Assembly (NCBI RefSeq): GCF_010731815.2
Contig: NZ_AP022593.1
Coordinates: 248,001-312,000 of the forward strand
From: Mycolicibacterium arabiense
Lineage (GTDB): Bacteria > Actinomycetota > Actinomycetes > Mycobacteriales > Mycobacteriaceae
Direction of reading: 5' to 3'
DNA length: 64,000 bases
Positions 45,269-55,800 of this stretch are shown here, one piece after another. The position numbers and the translations under genes are program-made. Within the stretch, counting starts at the first letter, position 1. The number at the start of each line of letters is the position of its first letter. The notes under the pieces are model-generated. The model was given only the letters and a program-made list of their open reading frames with translations. It was not told the DNA's origin and made no database searches.

Positions 45269-46150
45269 GTGACTTCTCAGGCGGCGAGCACGAACGCGCG
45301 CACCGGTGCGCTCATGGCGACCGGGTCGATGCTCAGCGTGCAGGTGGGGCTGGCCCTGTCGTTGAGCCTCATCGACCGCATCGGCGTGGAGGGAGCGGCG
45401 TGGCTGCGCCTGGCCTGGGCCGGCGTCATCCTGTTGATCCTGGTGCGGCCTCGCCCGTCGGCGTTCACCAGGTCGGCGTTCTTCACCTGCGTGGCGCTCG
45501 GGATCGTCACCGCGGGCGTGACGCTGCTGTTCATGGCGGCCATTGCGCGCATCCCCCTCGGTACCGCGAGTGCGCTGGAGTTCCTCGGTCCGCTGGGCGT
45601 CGCCGTGCTCCTCGGCAAGGGCAGGCAGCGCTTCGTGTGGCCGGCCGTCGCCGCCCTCGGCGTGATCCTCCTGACGCAACCGTGGGCGGGCACCGTCGAC
45701 CTGGTGGGCGTGGCCTTCGCGCTGGCGGCCGCGGTGTGCTGGGCCTGCTACATCCTGTTGACCCAACGCGTCGGCGACGCCGTCGAGGGCATCAACGGCC
45801 TGGCCGTGTCGATGACGGTCGCCGGCGTGTTCGCGACCCTCGTCGTTGGCCACTCCGTGCTGCCCAGGGTGACCCCCGAGATCCTGCTCATCGGCATCGG
45901 ATTGGCGCTACTGCTGCCCGTCGTCCCGTTCTCGCTCGAGATGCTCTCGCTGCGGCGACTCACCACCGCGGCGTTCGGCACGCTGATGGCACTCGAACCC
46001 GGATTCGCGATGCTGATCGGCTTCGTCGTGCTGCACCAGGTGCCCGGACCCGCCGGCCTGGTGGGCATCGCGATGGTCGTGGCGGCCGGCATCGGCGCCG
46101 CGCGCAGCGGTGCCCGCACGGTGCCGCCAGTGCCCGCCGAAGTGGGTTGA
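45269..46150 (+). CDS. EamA/RhtA-family exporter
   Basis: A 293-residue ten-helix EamA (DMT superfamily) transporter of the RhtA type, which exports amino acids or metabolites. Two EamA halves: residues 15-135 ([33 protein letters not shown]) and 150-280 ([43 protein letters not shown]). GTG start. It is divergent from the NDH-2-like gene and convergent with potC, with only 4 nt between the last two. Confidence 0.85.
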   Translation: MTSQAASTNARTGALMATGSMLSVQVGLALSLSLIDRIGVEGAAWLRLAWAGVILLILVRPRPSAFTRSAFFTCVALGIVTAGVTLLFMAAIARIPLGTASALEFLGPLGVAVLLGKGRQRFVWPAVAALGVILLTQPWAGTVDLVGVAFALAAAVCWACYILLTQRVGDAVEGINGLAVSMTVAGVFATLVVGHSVLPRVTPEILLIGIGLALLLPVVPFSLEMLSLRRLTTAAFGTLMALEPGFAMLIGFVVLHQVPGPAGLVGIAMVVAAGIGAARSGARTVPPVPAEVG

Positions 46151-46154
46151 GAAC

Positions 46155-47015
46155 TCAGGCGTCGATGCGCTTGCGTCGGTACAGCGTCCCGACTGCGAGC
46201 AGGAGCAGGCTGATCAGCAGGATCGCCGTGGCGAGCACGTTGATCTGCGGCGGTACCGCCGCCTTGACCGCCGCGTTGACGTACAGGGGATAGGTCACCG
46301 AGGCGCCGCTGACGAAGTAGGTGATGATGAAGTCGTCGAGCGACAGCGCGAACGACAGCATCGCCGCCGCGACGATGCCCGGCACGATCAAGGGCAACGT
46401 CACCCGGAAGAACGTGCGGAACGGGGTGGCGCCCAGGTCCATCGACGCGTCCTCGAGTGTCCAGTCGAAGCCACGGACCCGCGCGCGCACCGTCATCGCG
46501 ATGAAGCTCACCTGAAAGGCGATGTGGGCGACGACGATGGTGGTGTACCCCGCGGCCCAGTTCAGGTCGAGGAACAGGGTCAGCAGCGACGCGCCCATCA
46601 CCACCTCGGGTGCGGTCAGCGGCAGGATCAGGAACGTGTCGACCGCCTTCGACCCGCGAAATCGTTGCCGCACCAGGGCAATGGCGACGAGGGTGCCCAG
46701 CACCAGGGCGATCAGCGTCGACACCGCGGCCACGTTGAGGCTGAGCTTCAGCGCGTCGGTCAGTGCCGGGTACTTGAACGGATCGGCCCAGTTCTCGAGC
46801 GTGAAGCCGCGCCAGGTGTAGTTGAACTTGCCCGTCGGCTTGTTGAACGAGAACAGGATGATGACGAAGATCGGCAAGAACAGGTACAGCAGCACGAGTC
46901 CTGCGACGACCCGTAACAGGTTGTCGCCCAGGTTGAGTCGCTGCGCGAGCGTTCGCTTCGGGGTCACGTCGCCGACGTCCTCGTTGGCCGCGGCGATCCG
47001 GTCTGCAATCGTCAT
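46155..47015 (-). CDS. potC: Polyamine ABC transporter permease PotC
   Basis: A 286-residue permease, six helices, EAA loop EDASMDLGATPFRTFFRVTLPLIVPGI near residue 185. Typical PotC features are FSFNKPTGKFNYTWRGFTLENW after helix 1 and FALSLDDFIITYFVSG. Last gene of the potADBC operon on the minus strand; its ATG overlaps the potB stop by 4 nt. Spermidine/putrescine is the family substrate. Confidence 0.88.
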   Translation of the reverse strand: MTIADRIAAANEDVGDVTPKRTLAQRLNLGDNLLRVVAGLVLLYLFLPIFVIILFSFNKPTGKFNYTWRGFTLENWADPFKYPALTDALKLSLNVAAVSTLIALVLGTLVAIALVRQRFRGSKAVDTFLILPLTAPEVVMGASLLTLFLDLNWAAGYTTIVVAHIAFQVSFIAMTVRARVRGFDWTLEDASMDLGATPFRTFFRVTLPLIVPGIVAAAMLSFALSLDDFIITYFVSGASVTYPLYVNAAVKAAVPPQINVLATAILLISLLLLAVGTLYRRKRIDA

Positions 47016-47887
47016 ACGAGGTCCTCGGTTCCGAGTGCCCGGGTGTAGAGGAGCACGCCGACCAGGATCAGCGCCATCAGCAGGAAGCTCAGCGCCGCAG
47101 CGGCGGGATAGTCCTTGACGACCAGGAACTGTTTCTGAATCACGTTGCCGATCATGGTCGTTTGGGTGCTACCGAGGTAGTCGGCGTTGATGAAGTCACC
47201 GACCGAGGGGATGAACACCAGCATGCTGCCTGCCAGCACGCCCGGCACCGACAGCGGCAGGACGACCTTGCCGAAGCTGCGAGGCGCCGACGAGTAGAGG
47301 TCCTTCGAGGCCTCGAGCAGCCTCGGGTCGATCTTCTCCAGGCTGACGTACAGCGGCAGGATCATGAAGATGATCCAGTTGTAGATCAGGCCGCCGATGA
47401 CTGCCCACCCGGTGGACAGCAATCGGCCCTCCTCGGGAAGCAGCCCGACGGTGCCCAATGCCTGAACCACCCACCCCTCGTCGGCCAGGATCGTCTTCCA
47501 GGCGATGGTGCGGATCAGGAACGTCACGAAGAACGGCAGGATCACCAGTCCAAGGATCAGGTTCTTGTATCTGCCTGCCTTGAACGCGATCACGTAGGCC
47601 AAGGGGTATGCCAGAAGCAGACACACGACCGTGGCGGCCGCCGCGTAGGTGAAGGAGCGGATGATCTGGTCGTCGTACTGCCGGAACGCGTCGACGAAGT
47701 TGCCGAAGTTCCAGTCGAACGTCAACGTCGGCAGGTACACCGATCCGCCCGACGACGACAGCGAGGTGCGGCCGAGCGTGAACAGCGGCACCACGAAGAA
47801 GATGCCGAGATACACGAGGGCCGGCAGGATCATGAGGTACGGGGCGATCTTGCTCCGCTGCCTACCGCTGGCCGCGACTCCTGCCAT
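47012..47887 (-). CDS. potB: Polyamine ABC transporter permease PotB
   Basis: A 291-residue permease with PotB-type features: LMILPALVYLGIFFVVPLFTLGRTSL at the N-terminus, a long periplasmic segment before helix 2, and the EAA-type loop LLEASKDLYSSAPRSFGKVVLPLSVPG near residue 195. It starts 3 nt after the potD stop. It forms the channel with PotC. Confidence 0.88.
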   Translation of the reverse strand: MAGVAASGRQRSKIAPYLMILPALVYLGIFFVVPLFTLGRTSLSSSGGSVYLPTLTFDWNFGNFVDAFRQYDDQIIRSFTYAAAATVVCLLLAYPLAYVIAFKAGRYKNLILGLVILPFFVTFLIRTIAWKTILADEGWVVQALGTVGLLPEEGRLLSTGWAVIGGLIYNWIIFMILPLYVSLEKIDPRLLEASKDLYSSAPRSFGKVVLPLSVPGVLAGSMLVFIPSVGDFINADYLGSTQTTMIGNVIQKQFLVVKDYPAAAALSFLLMALILVGVLLYTRALGTEDLV

Positions 47888-47890
47888 GCC

Positions 47891-49099
47891 TCAGCCGCCG
47901 GTGACAGCGGCGTACAACGTGTTGTACTCCTGCGTCTGCTCGTCGGTCAGCGCCGCCCAGCCCTGGACCTTGTCCAGGATGTCCTTGGGCGGGTTGATCA
48001 ACGGGTTGTTGGCGATCGCCGGGTCGATCTTGTTGAGTTCGTCGGTCATGTCCGAGAGGACGGGCACGTACTGCACGAACGCGACCAGCTTGGCGTAGTT
48101 GGCGCGGTCGTAGACGTAGTTGATCCACGTCTCGGCGCCCTTCTGGTTCTGGGTCGTGTACGGGATCACCATGGTGTCGACGAACGTGGTGCCGCCCGAC
48201 TCGGGGACGATGAACTGCAGGTCCGGGTTGTCGGCCTGCAGCTGCACGACGTCACCCGAATACGCCTGTGCGATGGCGATGTTGCCCGCGGCGAGGTCGT
48301 CGGCGTAGTCGTTGCCGGTGAAGCGGCGGATCTGACCCTTGTCCTTCTGCTCCCTGACGAGGTCGACGGCCTTGGTGATGCTCTCGGTCGTCGGGTCGGT
48401 GACCGAACCGCCCTGGGACTGCATGATCATGCCGAGTCCGTCCTGGGCGTCGGAGAACAGGCTGACCCTGCCCTTGTACGCGGGGTCCCACAGGTCGTCG
48501 ATCGTGCGGATGTCACGACCGGTGGCGGCGCGGTTGTACGCGAGCCCGACGAGGCCGGACATGTAGGGCGCGCTGTACTTGCGGCCCGGATCGACGCCGG
48601 CCTCGAGCAGGTCGGGCCGGATGTTCTGCTTGTTCGGTACGCCGGCGTCGCTGATGTCGTTGAGCCAGCCCAGGTTGTGCAGGCGGACCGCCATGAACGT
48701 GGTCGGCACGGCGAGGTCGGCACCGATGTCCTGCTTGCGCGACATCGGCTCCTTGACCTTGGCGAACCACTGCTCGTTGTCGTTGAAGTCCTCCTTGTAG
48801 TCCACCGTCAGGCCGGAGGAGGTCTGGAAGCCCGCGACGAACCCGTCGGCCATGTACAGGGGCCAGTTCGAGATCCGCAGCATGTTGCTCGAGGTGCCGG
48901 TCGTGTCGCTCCCGCTCGACTCCGAACCCTCGCCCGACGAGGAGCTGTCCGAGCCGCAGGCGGCCAGGAACGACGGGCCGAGGATGGCTGCCGCTGCAGC
49001 GGCCGCTCCGCCGCCGATGAAGCGCCTGCGGTTGGTGCGGGTGGCGGTCAGCCGGGACATCAAGCGGGGGTCGATGCTATTGGAGTTTCCAGCGGCCAT
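47891..49099 (-). CDS. potD: Polyamine-binding lipoprotein PotD
   Basis: A 402-residue spermidine/putrescine-binding lipoprotein. A twin-arginine region (TNRRRFIGGG), hydrophobic Ala-rich stretch and lipobox LAAC, then a Ser/Gly-rich linker. Mature features: LRISNWPLYMADG, TGRDIRTIDDLWDPAYKGRVSLFSD, and PESGGTTFVDTMVIP. ATG 49099 has AAAGG 9 nt upstream; the longer frame is excluded by the family start. Confidence 0.88.
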   Translation of the reverse strand: MAAGNSNSIDPRLMSRLTATRTNRRRFIGGGAAAAAAAILGPSFLAACGSDSSSSGEGSESSGSDTTGTSSNMLRISNWPLYMADGFVAGFQTSSGLTVDYKEDFNDNEQWFAKVKEPMSRKQDIGADLAVPTTFMAVRLHNLGWLNDISDAGVPNKQNIRPDLLEAGVDPGRKYSAPYMSGLVGLAYNRAATGRDIRTIDDLWDPAYKGRVSLFSDAQDGLGMIMQSQGGSVTDPTTESITKAVDLVREQKDKGQIRRFTGNDYADDLAAGNIAIAQAYSGDVVQLQADNPDLQFIVPESGGTTFVDTMVIPYTTQNQKGAETWINYVYDRANYAKLVAFVQYVPVLSDMTDELNKIDPAIANNPLINPPKDILDKVQGWAALTDEQTQEYNTLYAAVTGG

Positions 49100-49163
49100 G
49101 GCGGCACTGCCTTTCGTCGGTTGCGGAAGGGGGCGGAGTCTTCGTGGGGCGGACGCGCGTGGG

Positions 49164-50402
49164 CTAGTCGTCGAGCATTTCCTCGAGGTCCTCGGTGGTG
49201 GGGATGTCTGCCGCCGGCAGCACCAGGGCTGCCTCGGCATCCCAGCCGGCGTAGACCCGGTCCCCGGGCCTGACTGCCGGAAGCTTCTGCTCCGCTCCGA
49301 CGTGGGCCAGGACGATCGAGCCGTCGGGTGCCACCACCGACACCCGCATCACCGGACCCTGGAACGTCAAGTCCTGCACGGTGGCCGGCACCGACGCGGC
49401 GTCGCCGCCCAACGGTTCGACCGAGACGCGCACCCGCTCGGGGCGGACCATGACCGTGGCCTGGCCCCCGGTCTCGATCGTCGTCTCGCCTGAGCGCGCG
49501 CGCAGCGTGGTCCCGAGCACGGCGACCTCGGCGAAGCCGCCGTCGCGGCCGGTCTGGCGACCGGGCCAGAGATTCGCCTGCCCGATGAAGTTGGCCACGA
49601 AGACCGTCGCCGGCGCATCGTAGATCTCGGTCGGCGACCCGATCTGCTCGACGTTGCCCGCGTTCATGACCGCGATGCGGTCACTCATGGTCAACGCCTC
49701 CTCCTGGTCGTGCGTCACGTAGATGAACGTGATGCCGACCTCGCGCTGGATGCGCTTGAGTTCGAACTGCATGGCGTGACGCAGCTTGAGGTCGAGTGCG
49801 CCGAGCGGTTCGTCGAGCAGCAGGGCGCTGGGGTAGTTGACCAGGGCGCGGGCCAGTGCGACGCGCTGCTGCTGGCCGCCGGACAGTTGTGACGGCCTGC
49901 GCTTGGCGAAGTCACCGAGGCGCACGATGTCGATGATCTCGTCGACGCGCCGCTTGATCTCGGCCTTGTCCTTCTTCATCGAGCGCGGGCCGTAGGCCAC
50001 GTTGTCCCACACCGACATGTGCGGGAACAGCGCGTAGTGCTGGAACACCGTGTTGACGTTGCGCTTGTGCGGCGGCACCTTCGACACGTCGGCGCCCTCG
50101 AGCCGGATGGCGCCGCTCGTCGGGGTCTCGAACCCGGCGATCATCCGCAGGGTGGTGGTCTTGCCGCATCCCGACGGGCCGAGCATGGAGAAGAACTCGC
50201 CGGAGGCGATCGAGAAGTGCGCGTCGGCGACGGCCACGTAGTCCTCGAACCGCTTCGTGACGTGGTCTATCTCGATGACCGGGCGTCCCGTGCCGAGGGC
50301 TGCCCCGTCCTCTCCTGTCGTGTGGTCGACGGCTGTGCTGCCTGTGCCGGTCAGATCAGTTCTCCCTCGTGCTCGCACGGCGGCTGTCCGTTCAGAGGCC
50401 AT
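49164..50402 (-). CDS. potA: Polyamine ABC transporter ATPase PotA
   Basis: A 412-residue ATPase: Walker [12 protein letters not shown]-loop with the normal Gln ([13 protein letters not shown]), signature [15 protein letters not shown], Walker [12 protein letters not shown], switch VTHDQEEA, then a TOBE domain with [12 protein letters not shown]. The first 40 residues are not conserved, so the start is uncertain (50447 is also possible). First gene of the pot operon, 64 nt before potD. It gives a useful contrast to the Glu-bearing ATPases of the tetritol importer. Confidence 0.88.
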   Translation of the reverse strand: MASERTAAVRARGRTDLTGTGSTAVDHTTGEDGAALGTGRPVIEIDHVTKRFEDYVAVADAHFSIASGEFFSMLGPSGCGKTTTLRMIAGFETPTSGAIRLEGADVSKVPPHKRNVNTVFQHYALFPHMSVWDNVAYGPRSMKKDKAEIKRRVDEIIDIVRLGDFAKRRPSQLSGGQQQRVALARALVNYPSALLLDEPLGALDLKLRHAMQFELKRIQREVGITFIYVTHDQEEALTMSDRIAVMNAGNVEQIGSPTEIYDAPATVFVANFIGQANLWPGRQTGRDGGFAEVAVLGTTLRARSGETTIETGGQATVMVRPERVRVSVEPLGGDAASVPATVQDLTFQGPVMRVSVVAPDGSIVLAHVGAEQKLPAVRPGDRVYAGWDAEAALVLPAADIPTTEDLEEMLDD

Positions 50403-50614
50403 GGCAGCCCCATGCAGCCCGTGCGCTGTGGGTAAACCTTCACCCATTGGACGTACCTTCGCAACCGTTTCCGCAACGAATTCAGATTTTCACGATGGAT
50501 TCCCTCATCGCGGGCGTTGCTCAGGCGCAGAATCCGCGTCGACGCTCTATCGACCGAACGGCTGAAGGGACGCCGACCGACTGAGACCGCGGCCGAGCGT
50601 GATCGAATGAGCGG

Positions 50615-52066
50615 ATGCCAGACCCACGTTCCGCCGCATCGATCGCCGGGGAGGGCTCGGTCGCCACGAGCGCCCTGAGCGCGGCTCCCTTTCAGGGCCG
50701 CAGCCCGACGGCAGCGGGTGACTTCCACGTCGAGACGCACGGCATCGCGCCCGTGGCGATCGACAAGCGCTACGGCAGCCCGCGTCGACTCTTCACCGTC
50801 TGGTTCGCGCCGCAGGTCAACATGACCGGCGTCTTCACCGGCGCCCTGGCGATCGCGCTCGGGTTGGGGTTCTGGCTCGGCCTGCTCGCGATGCTCATCG
50901 GCACCGTGCTCGGTTCGCTGGTCGTCGGCTATCTGTCCACCTGGGGACCGCGCACCGGGACCGGCCAGTTGCCGACGGCGCGAATGGCGTTCGGCGGCAC
51001 CGTGGTGGTGCCCGCAGCGTTGCAGTGGCTGTCGTCGATCGCGTGGGACGCGCTTGTCGGGCTGTTCGGCGGCGAGGCGCTCTCGGCGCTGCTCGGCATA
51101 CCGTTCTGGGCTGCGGTGCTGATCGTCCTCGGCGTACAGGGCGTGGTCGGGTTCTTCGGCTACGAACTGATCCACCGACTGCAGGCCGTACTCACCGTGG
51201 TGTTGCTCGCGACGTTCGTCGTGTTCGCCGTCAAGCTCGTCGGCGGTCACGACGTGATCGTGCCCGCGACCGTCACCGGCCCCGACCTCGTCGGCGCGTT
51301 CATCCTCGAGGTGACGATCGCGTTCAGCCTGTCGGTGTCGTGGGCGAGCTATGCCGCGGACTTCAGCCGCTACTTGCCCGCCGACTCGTCGCGGATGCGG
51401 GTGTTCGGGTACACCTTCGCCGGTATCGCGCTGGCCTACACCTTCATCCAGGGCATAGGCGTCGCCGCGGGCGAGCTGGTGTCCGAGCACTCCGTGGAAG
51501 GCGTGCAAAGCGTCATGGGTGGGGGAGTCATCGGCGCCCTGGCGCTGGCGATCATCGCCCTGGCCTCGGTGGGGTCTGGGGTGATGAACGACTACAGCGG
51601 CTCGCTGGCCCTGCAGACCTTGGGCGTCCGGGTGCGCAGGCCGGTGTCGGCAGTGGTCGTGACGGTGCTGGCGTTCGGGCTGATCCTGTGGCTGCACGCG
51701 GCCGACACCGCCACCCGCTTCCAGGACGTGCTCTTGCTCATCGGGTACTGGATCCCGGGGTTCGTCGCCGTCGTCGTGGTCGACTGGATGATGCGGACGC
51801 GCCGGGGAGCCGACGGCAGGGGCAGGGCGACCATCGATCCCAGCGTCGAGAGCACGGGGCGCACCGATGCGATCGCAGCGCTGGTGGCCTTCGTCGTCGC
51901 CTACCTGGCCGCAGTGCCGTTCATGAACACCTCGCTGATCCAGGGGCCGGTGGCCGTGGCGTGGCACGGCGCCGACATCGCCTACTTCGTCGACTTCGCC
52001 GTCGCGCTGCTGATCTACGGCGGTTACCGCGTGGCGCGGGGTCGCCCCGCTACTGTTCGGAATTGA
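50615..52066 (+). CDS. NCS1-family purine/cytosine permease
   Basis: A 483-residue, twelve-helix NCS1 transporter of the cytosine/purine permease type: VETHGIAPVAIDKRYGSPRRLFTVWFAPQVNMT near the N-terminus (outline), GTGQLPTARMAFG, SVSWASYAADFSRYLP, and GVMNDYSGSLALQTLG. It is divergent from potA across 212 bp holding no recognisable operator. Its ligand is probably a nucleobase, thiamine-like compound or hydantoin; distinct from the allantoin-locus permease at 58898. Confidence 0.85.
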   Translation: MPDPRSAASIAGEGSVATSALSAAPFQGRSPTAAGDFHVETHGIAPVAIDKRYGSPRRLFTVWFAPQVNMTGVFTGALAIALGLGFWLGLLAMLIGTVLGSLVVGYLSTWGPRTGTGQLPTARMAFGGTVVVPAALQWLSSIAWDALVGLFGGEALSALLGIPFWAAVLIVLGVQGVVGFFGYELIHRLQAVLTVVLLATFVVFAVKLVGGHDVIVPATVTGPDLVGAFILEVTIAFSLSVSWASYAADFSRYLPADSSRMRVFGYTFAGIALAYTFIQGIGVAAGELVSEHSVEGVQSVMGGGVIGALALAIIALASVGSGVMNDYSGSLALQTLGVRVRRPVSAVVVTVLAFGLILWLHAADTATRFQDVLLLIGYWIPGFVAVVVVDWMMRTRRGADGRGRATIDPSVESTGRTDAIAALVAFVVAYLAAVPFMNTSLIQGPVAVAWHGADIAYFVDFAVALLIYGGYRVARGRPATVRN

Positions 52067-52112
52067 CGGCCGCGGCCAATCCAGGCGACCGGCCAGATCG
52101 AAAGGAACGACC

Positions 52113-52592
52113 ATGCGTCCCGCAACACTGGCCAAGACGGGTGCCGCCGCGTTGACGACGGCGGTCGTGGGCGGCCTGGCTAGCCGTCCCGCGCAGTCAG
52201 CCTGGTACGCGAGCCTGCGCAAGCCGAGCTTTCAGCCTCCGCGGCAGGCGTTCCCGATCGTCTGGCCAATCCTGTACGCCGACATCGCCGCGGTGTCGGC
52301 GAACGCGATCGACTCGCTGACCGAGCAGGGGCGGCGCGACGAGGCGAAGACCTTCGCGGGACTGCTCGCGCTCAACCTCGTCCTCAACGGCAGCTGGTCG
52401 TGGCTGTTCTTCAACCAGCGCAAGCTGGGCACCTCGGCGATCGCCGCGGGAGCGCTGGCAGCCAGCAGTGCCGACCTCACCCGCAGGGCCGTCGCGGTGA
52501 ACGGCGCCTCGGCCGCTCCGCTGGGCCTGTACCCGCTGTGGTGTGCCTTCGCGACCGCGCTGTCGACTCGGATCTGGATGCTCAACCGGTGA
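52113..52592 (+). CDS. TspO/MBR-family membrane protein
   Basis: A 159-residue five-helix TspO/MBR protein, which binds tetrapyrroles and cholesterol-like ligands and affects stress responses in bacteria. Visible: the WYASLRKPSFQPP loop after helix 1, FPIVWPILYADIA, LNLVLNGSWSWLFF with the helix-3/4 Trp cluster, and PLGLYPLWCAFATAL. GAAAGGA precedes the ATG. Its stop overlaps the next start by one base, so the two are co-translated. Confidence 0.87.
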   Translation: MRPATLAKTGAAALTTAVVGGLASRPAQSAWYASLRKPSFQPPRQAFPIVWPILYADIAAVSANAIDSLTEQGRRDEAKTFAGLLALNLVLNGSWSWLFFNQRKLGTSAIAAGALAASSADLTRRAVAVNGASAAPLGLYPLWCAFATALSTRIWMLNR

Positions 52593-53080
52593 TGGCGAAG
52601 TCCGAGGGAGAGAACGAGGAGGACCGGCAGCGCCTCGCCGACCGCGTGCTCGGCTGGGTCGAGGACGCGATCTACTGGGCCATCGCCGCGGTCCTGGTGC
52701 TGGGTTCGGTGGCACTGCTCGTCGCGCAGTTCAACAAGCTCCTGCACCTCAAGGACACGCCCACCTCGACGCTCACCGTCGAGATCCTCGACGGACTGCT
52801 GCTCATCTTCATCTTCGTGGAACTGCTGTACGCGGTCCGGGTGAGCCTGCGCTCGCACGAGATCGTCGTCGAACCCTTCCTCATCGTCGGCATCCTCGCC
52901 GCGATCAAGGAGATCGTCGTGCTGTCGGTCGAAGCGGCGACCCTGTTGACCAAGGGGCCGGAGTTCTCCCGCGCCGCAGTGGAGATCGGCCTCCTCGGCG
53001 GTGTGGTCCTGGTGCTGTCGGCGTCGGCGTACATCATGCGAGAGCGCAGGAAGGATGGCGGCGTCCAGGCCGAGACCTGA
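52592..53080 (+). CDS. PsiE-like membrane protein
   Basis: A 162-residue membrane protein resembling the phosphate-starvation-inducible PsiE family. An acidic N-terminus (MAKSEGENEED) precedes helices near residues 25-47, 70-85, 98-118 and 128-148, with VSLRSHEIVVEPFLIVGILAAIKEIVVL in the middle. It shares a base with the tspO stop. It converges with the epoxide hydrolase; the two stops sit in the 10-bp palindrome TGAGGCCTCA. Function is unknown. Confidence 0.75.
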   Translation: MAKSEGENEEDRQRLADRVLGWVEDAIYWAIAAVLVLGSVALLVAQFNKLLHLKDTPTSTLTVEILDGLLLIFIFVELLYAVRVSLRSHEIVVEPFLIVGILAAIKEIVVLSVEAATLLTKGPEFSRAAVEIGLLGGVVLVLSASAYIMRERRKDGGVQAET

Positions 53081-53084
53081 GGCC

Positions 53085-54281
53085 TCAGCGCACCGTCGCG
53101 AAGAACGCCCGCACGTCGTCGACGAACAACTCGGGCTGCTCGAAGGCCGCGAAGTGGCCGCCGCGCGGCATCGTCGTCCAGTGCGTGATGGCGTAATTCG
53201 GCTCGCACCACGACCGCGGCGGCGCACCGATCTCCTTGGGGAACGACGCGACGCCCGTGGGCAATTCGACGCGGCCGAACGACCCGAACGACGCCATGCT
53301 CTCCCAGTACAGCCGGGCCGAGGACGCGCCAGTGCCGGTGACCCAGTAGAGCATCACGTTGTCGAGCATCTCGTCGCGACTCAACGCGTTCTCGGGATGG
53401 CCGTCGCAGTCGGTCCACGACCAGAACTTCTCGACGATCCATGCCAGTTGCGCGGCGGGGGAGTCGACGAGGCCGTAGCCGACGGTCTGCGGCCGGGTCG
53501 CCTGCTGCTTGAAGTAGCCGCTGTCCCACTGCCGGTAGTAGTTCATGCCCGCGAGTGCGGCCTTGTCCTCCTCCGTCGGGTTGGTCTTGGCCTCCTCGGT
53601 GGGACCGGCGATCGGGAAGTTGGTGTGGATGGCGCAGCAGTGCCCGACGTTGCGGCCGATCTGCGCGGTGACCGCGCCGCCCCAGTCGCCGCCCTGTGCG
53701 CCGTAGCGGTCGTAGCCGAGCCGGACCATCAGCGTCTCCCAGGCCCTGGCGATCCGGTCGACGTTCCACCCGGTCGCCGTCGGCTTGCCCGAGAACCCGT
53801 AGCCCGGCAGCGATGGACACACCACGTGAAAGGCGTCCTCGGCCCGACCGCCGTGAGCGGTCGGGTTGGTCAGCGGCTCGACGACCTTCGCGAACTCGAC
53901 CACCGATCCGGGCCAGCCGTGCGTGATGACGATCGGGAAGGCGTCGGGATGCGGCGAACGCTGATGGATGAAGTGCACGTCGAGGCCATCGATCTCGGTG
54001 ACGAATTGGTCGAAGCGGTTGAGCGCGGTTTCGCGTGTCCGCCAGTCGTATTCGTTGGCCCAGTAGGCGGCGAGTTCCTGGGTGTAGGCCAGGGGGATGC
54101 CCTGGCTCCAGTCGAGTTCGTCCCCAGATCCCACGGCCTCGGGTTCGGGCCACCGCGTGTGGTTCAGCCGCTGGCGCAGATCGGTGAGCACGTCGTCGGG
54201 TACGTCGATGCGGAACGGGGTGACGCGGTCGGGGTGGTCTGTGTCGTCGAGGATGTCGCTGCCATCAGTGTCGGGTGCCAT
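53085..54281 (-). CDS. Epoxide hydrolase (microsomal type, EHN domain)
   Basis: A 398-residue alpha/beta-hydrolase epoxide hydrolase with N-terminal EHN domain (residues 20-125: FRIDVPDDVLTDLRQRLNHTRWP, WRTRETALNRFDQFVTEIDGL). The oxyanion motif is HGWPGS at 121-126, the nucleophile Asp199 is in QGGDWGGAV, and the catalytic His is in PRGGHFAAFEQPE near the end. It opens epoxides to diols. ATG 54281 lies inside the adenylate cyclase gene, overlapping by 17 nt, so it is downstream in the same operon. Confidence 0.9.
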   Translation of the reverse strand: MAPDTDGSDILDDTDHPDRVTPFRIDVPDDVLTDLRQRLNHTRWPEPEAVGSGDELDWSQGIPLAYTQELAAYWANEYDWRTRETALNRFDQFVTEIDGLDVHFIHQRSPHPDAFPIVITHGWPGSVVEFAKVVEPLTNPTAHGGRAEDAFHVVCPSLPGYGFSGKPTATGWNVDRIARAWETLMVRLGYDRYGAQGGDWGGAVTAQIGRNVGHCCAIHTNFPIAGPTEEAKTNPTEEDKAALAGMNYYRQWDSGYFKQQATRPQTVGYGLVDSPAAQLAWIVEKFWSWTDCDGHPENALSRDEMLDNVMLYWVTGTGASSARLYWESMASFGSFGRVELPTGVASFPKEIGAPPRSWCEPNYAITHWTTMPRGGHFAAFEQPELFVDDVRAFFATVR

Positions 54282-55800
54282 GCACCACATTGTGGTCGCG
54301 TGGCACCGAGATCCGGGTGGGTTCCGATCGGCCGCGCAGCAGGACGGGGTCACGGGAGTCCCAGTGGGATCGTTCGTCGCCGTCGGCGCGGTCCAGCGCG
54401 GCACCCGAGGCCAACGTCCGGCTGACGATCTGCTTGGCGGCGTCGGCCAGTCGTGCGGCTTCGTTCACCGGATCGCCGATCACCGTGTATTCGTAGCGGT
54501 TCTCGGCGCCGATGTTGCCAGCGAACACCGGGCCGGCCGACACGCCGATGCCGAAGTCGACCACCGGCAGGGTGCGAAGCTGCTCGGCGAGGGCTCGGGC
54601 GGTGTGCAGCCCCGCCGTGGCCGCGCCGTCGGTGGCCACCGGCGCGCCGAACACCGCAAGGGCGGCGTCGCCCTGGAACTTGTTGATGAGGCCGCCCCGT
54701 TCGTCGACGGCCGCGACGACGATGCGGAAGAAGTCGTTGAGCACGTCGGCGACTTCGCGTGGGGAGCGGTGCGCAGGCAACTGGGTCGACCCGGCCATGT
54801 CGATGAACAGCACCGCGACGTCGCGCACTTCCCCGGGTGCAGCGCCGTCGGACTCGGCGAGCCGGGCGACGTCGGAGCCGACGTGGCGGCCGAACAGGTC
54901 GCGGAGTCGGTCGCGTTCGAGCAGACCCGCGACCATGCGGTTGAAGCCGTTCTGCAGCCTCCCGATCTCGGACTGCTCGTAGACGTCGACGGTGCGGCCG
55001 ATGTCGCCGCGCTCGACCTCGGCCATCGCGGCGACGACGTCGTTGAGCGGATCGGAGATCGAGCGCGACACCAGGATCAGCGACCGGATTCCGAGCCCCA
55101 CCGACACCGCCGACAGCACGACGACGGGAATGACCAGTGACGCGCTGCGGGGGATGAACCAGCCCTGGGAATGGAACACGACGAGCAGCGCGATCGCGAG
55201 ACTCGGGAGCGCCGAGGTCACCAGCCACATCAGGACCAGCCGGGCCACGACGCCCGGCGCGGTCGCGCGGCTGACGAAGTCCTTGCTCGCCGCCGCGACG
55301 ATCGGTCGTACGACGCGCAGCGTGAACAGCAGTCCGGAGCTGACGCTCGAGGTCGCCCCGAACAGCATCGCCATGACCAGCAGCACCGTCGGCCCCAGGC
55401 CGGCGTCGGCGTTGCCCGCGACCAGCACGAGCGTGCAGACCACCCAGATGCCCAGGAGGATCGCGCTCTGGCGCCGCACCAGGTTGATGGCGTGCTTGCG
55501 TTGCGCGGCATCGGGTTCGACACCTGCGGGGAACCAGCGCAGCGACCGCGCGATGCTCCAGTAACCGCCGAGGGCGGTGCCGAGGACTCCGAAGGCGATG
55601 AGCGCGACTGGGACGGCGAGCCGGGGTGGCGTCAGTGCGGTGTTCGCGCCGAAGGACTGCCCGCCAAGGGAGATGGCGACGGCCGCAACCTCGACGGCCG
55701 TGATCAGTTGGGCATACGTCAGGCCGAGGACGTAGCGCGTTCCGATGCTCCGCGCGGTGCGCGGTGCCCTGCGCTGAGCGTTCGGCATCCTTGGCGGCAT
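54265..55800 (-). CDS. Membrane-bound HAMP/class III adenylate cyclase
   Basis: A 511-residue cyclase like the M. tuberculosis Rv1318c-Rv1320c/Rv3645 group. Six membrane helices in the first half, a HAMP linker ([22 protein letters not shown]), then the catalytic domain. Both metal Asp are present ([21 protein letters not shown]), as are the Lys before FQGD and the NEAAR transition-state pair ([10 protein letters not shown]). It is therefore probably active, making cAMP. Start 55800 chosen (MPPRM); the frame stays open to 56010. Confidence 0.85.
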   Translation of the reverse strand: MPPRMPNAQRRAPRTARSIGTRYVLGLTYAQLITAVEVAAVAISLGGQSFGANTALTPPRLAVPVALIAFGVLGTALGGYWSIARSLRWFPAGVEPDAAQRKHAINLVRRQSAILLGIWVVCTLVLVAGNADAGLGPTVLLVMAMLFGATSSVSSGLLFTLRVVRPIVAAASKDFVSRATAPGVVARLVLMWLVTSALPSLAIALLVVFHSQGWFIPRSASLVIPVVVLSAVSVGLGIRSLILVSRSISDPLNDVVAAMAEVERGDIGRTVDVYEQSEIGRLQNGFNRMVAGLLERDRLRDLFGRHVGSDVARLAESDGAAPGEVRDVAVLFIDMAGSTQLPAHRSPREVADVLNDFFRIVVAAVDERGGLINKFQGDAALAVFGAPVATDGAATAGLHTARALAEQLRTLPVVDFGIGVSAGPVFAGNIGAENRYEYTVIGDPVNEAARLADAAKQIVSRTLASGAALDRADGDERSHWDSRDPVLLRGRSEPTRISVPRDHNVVHGTRH

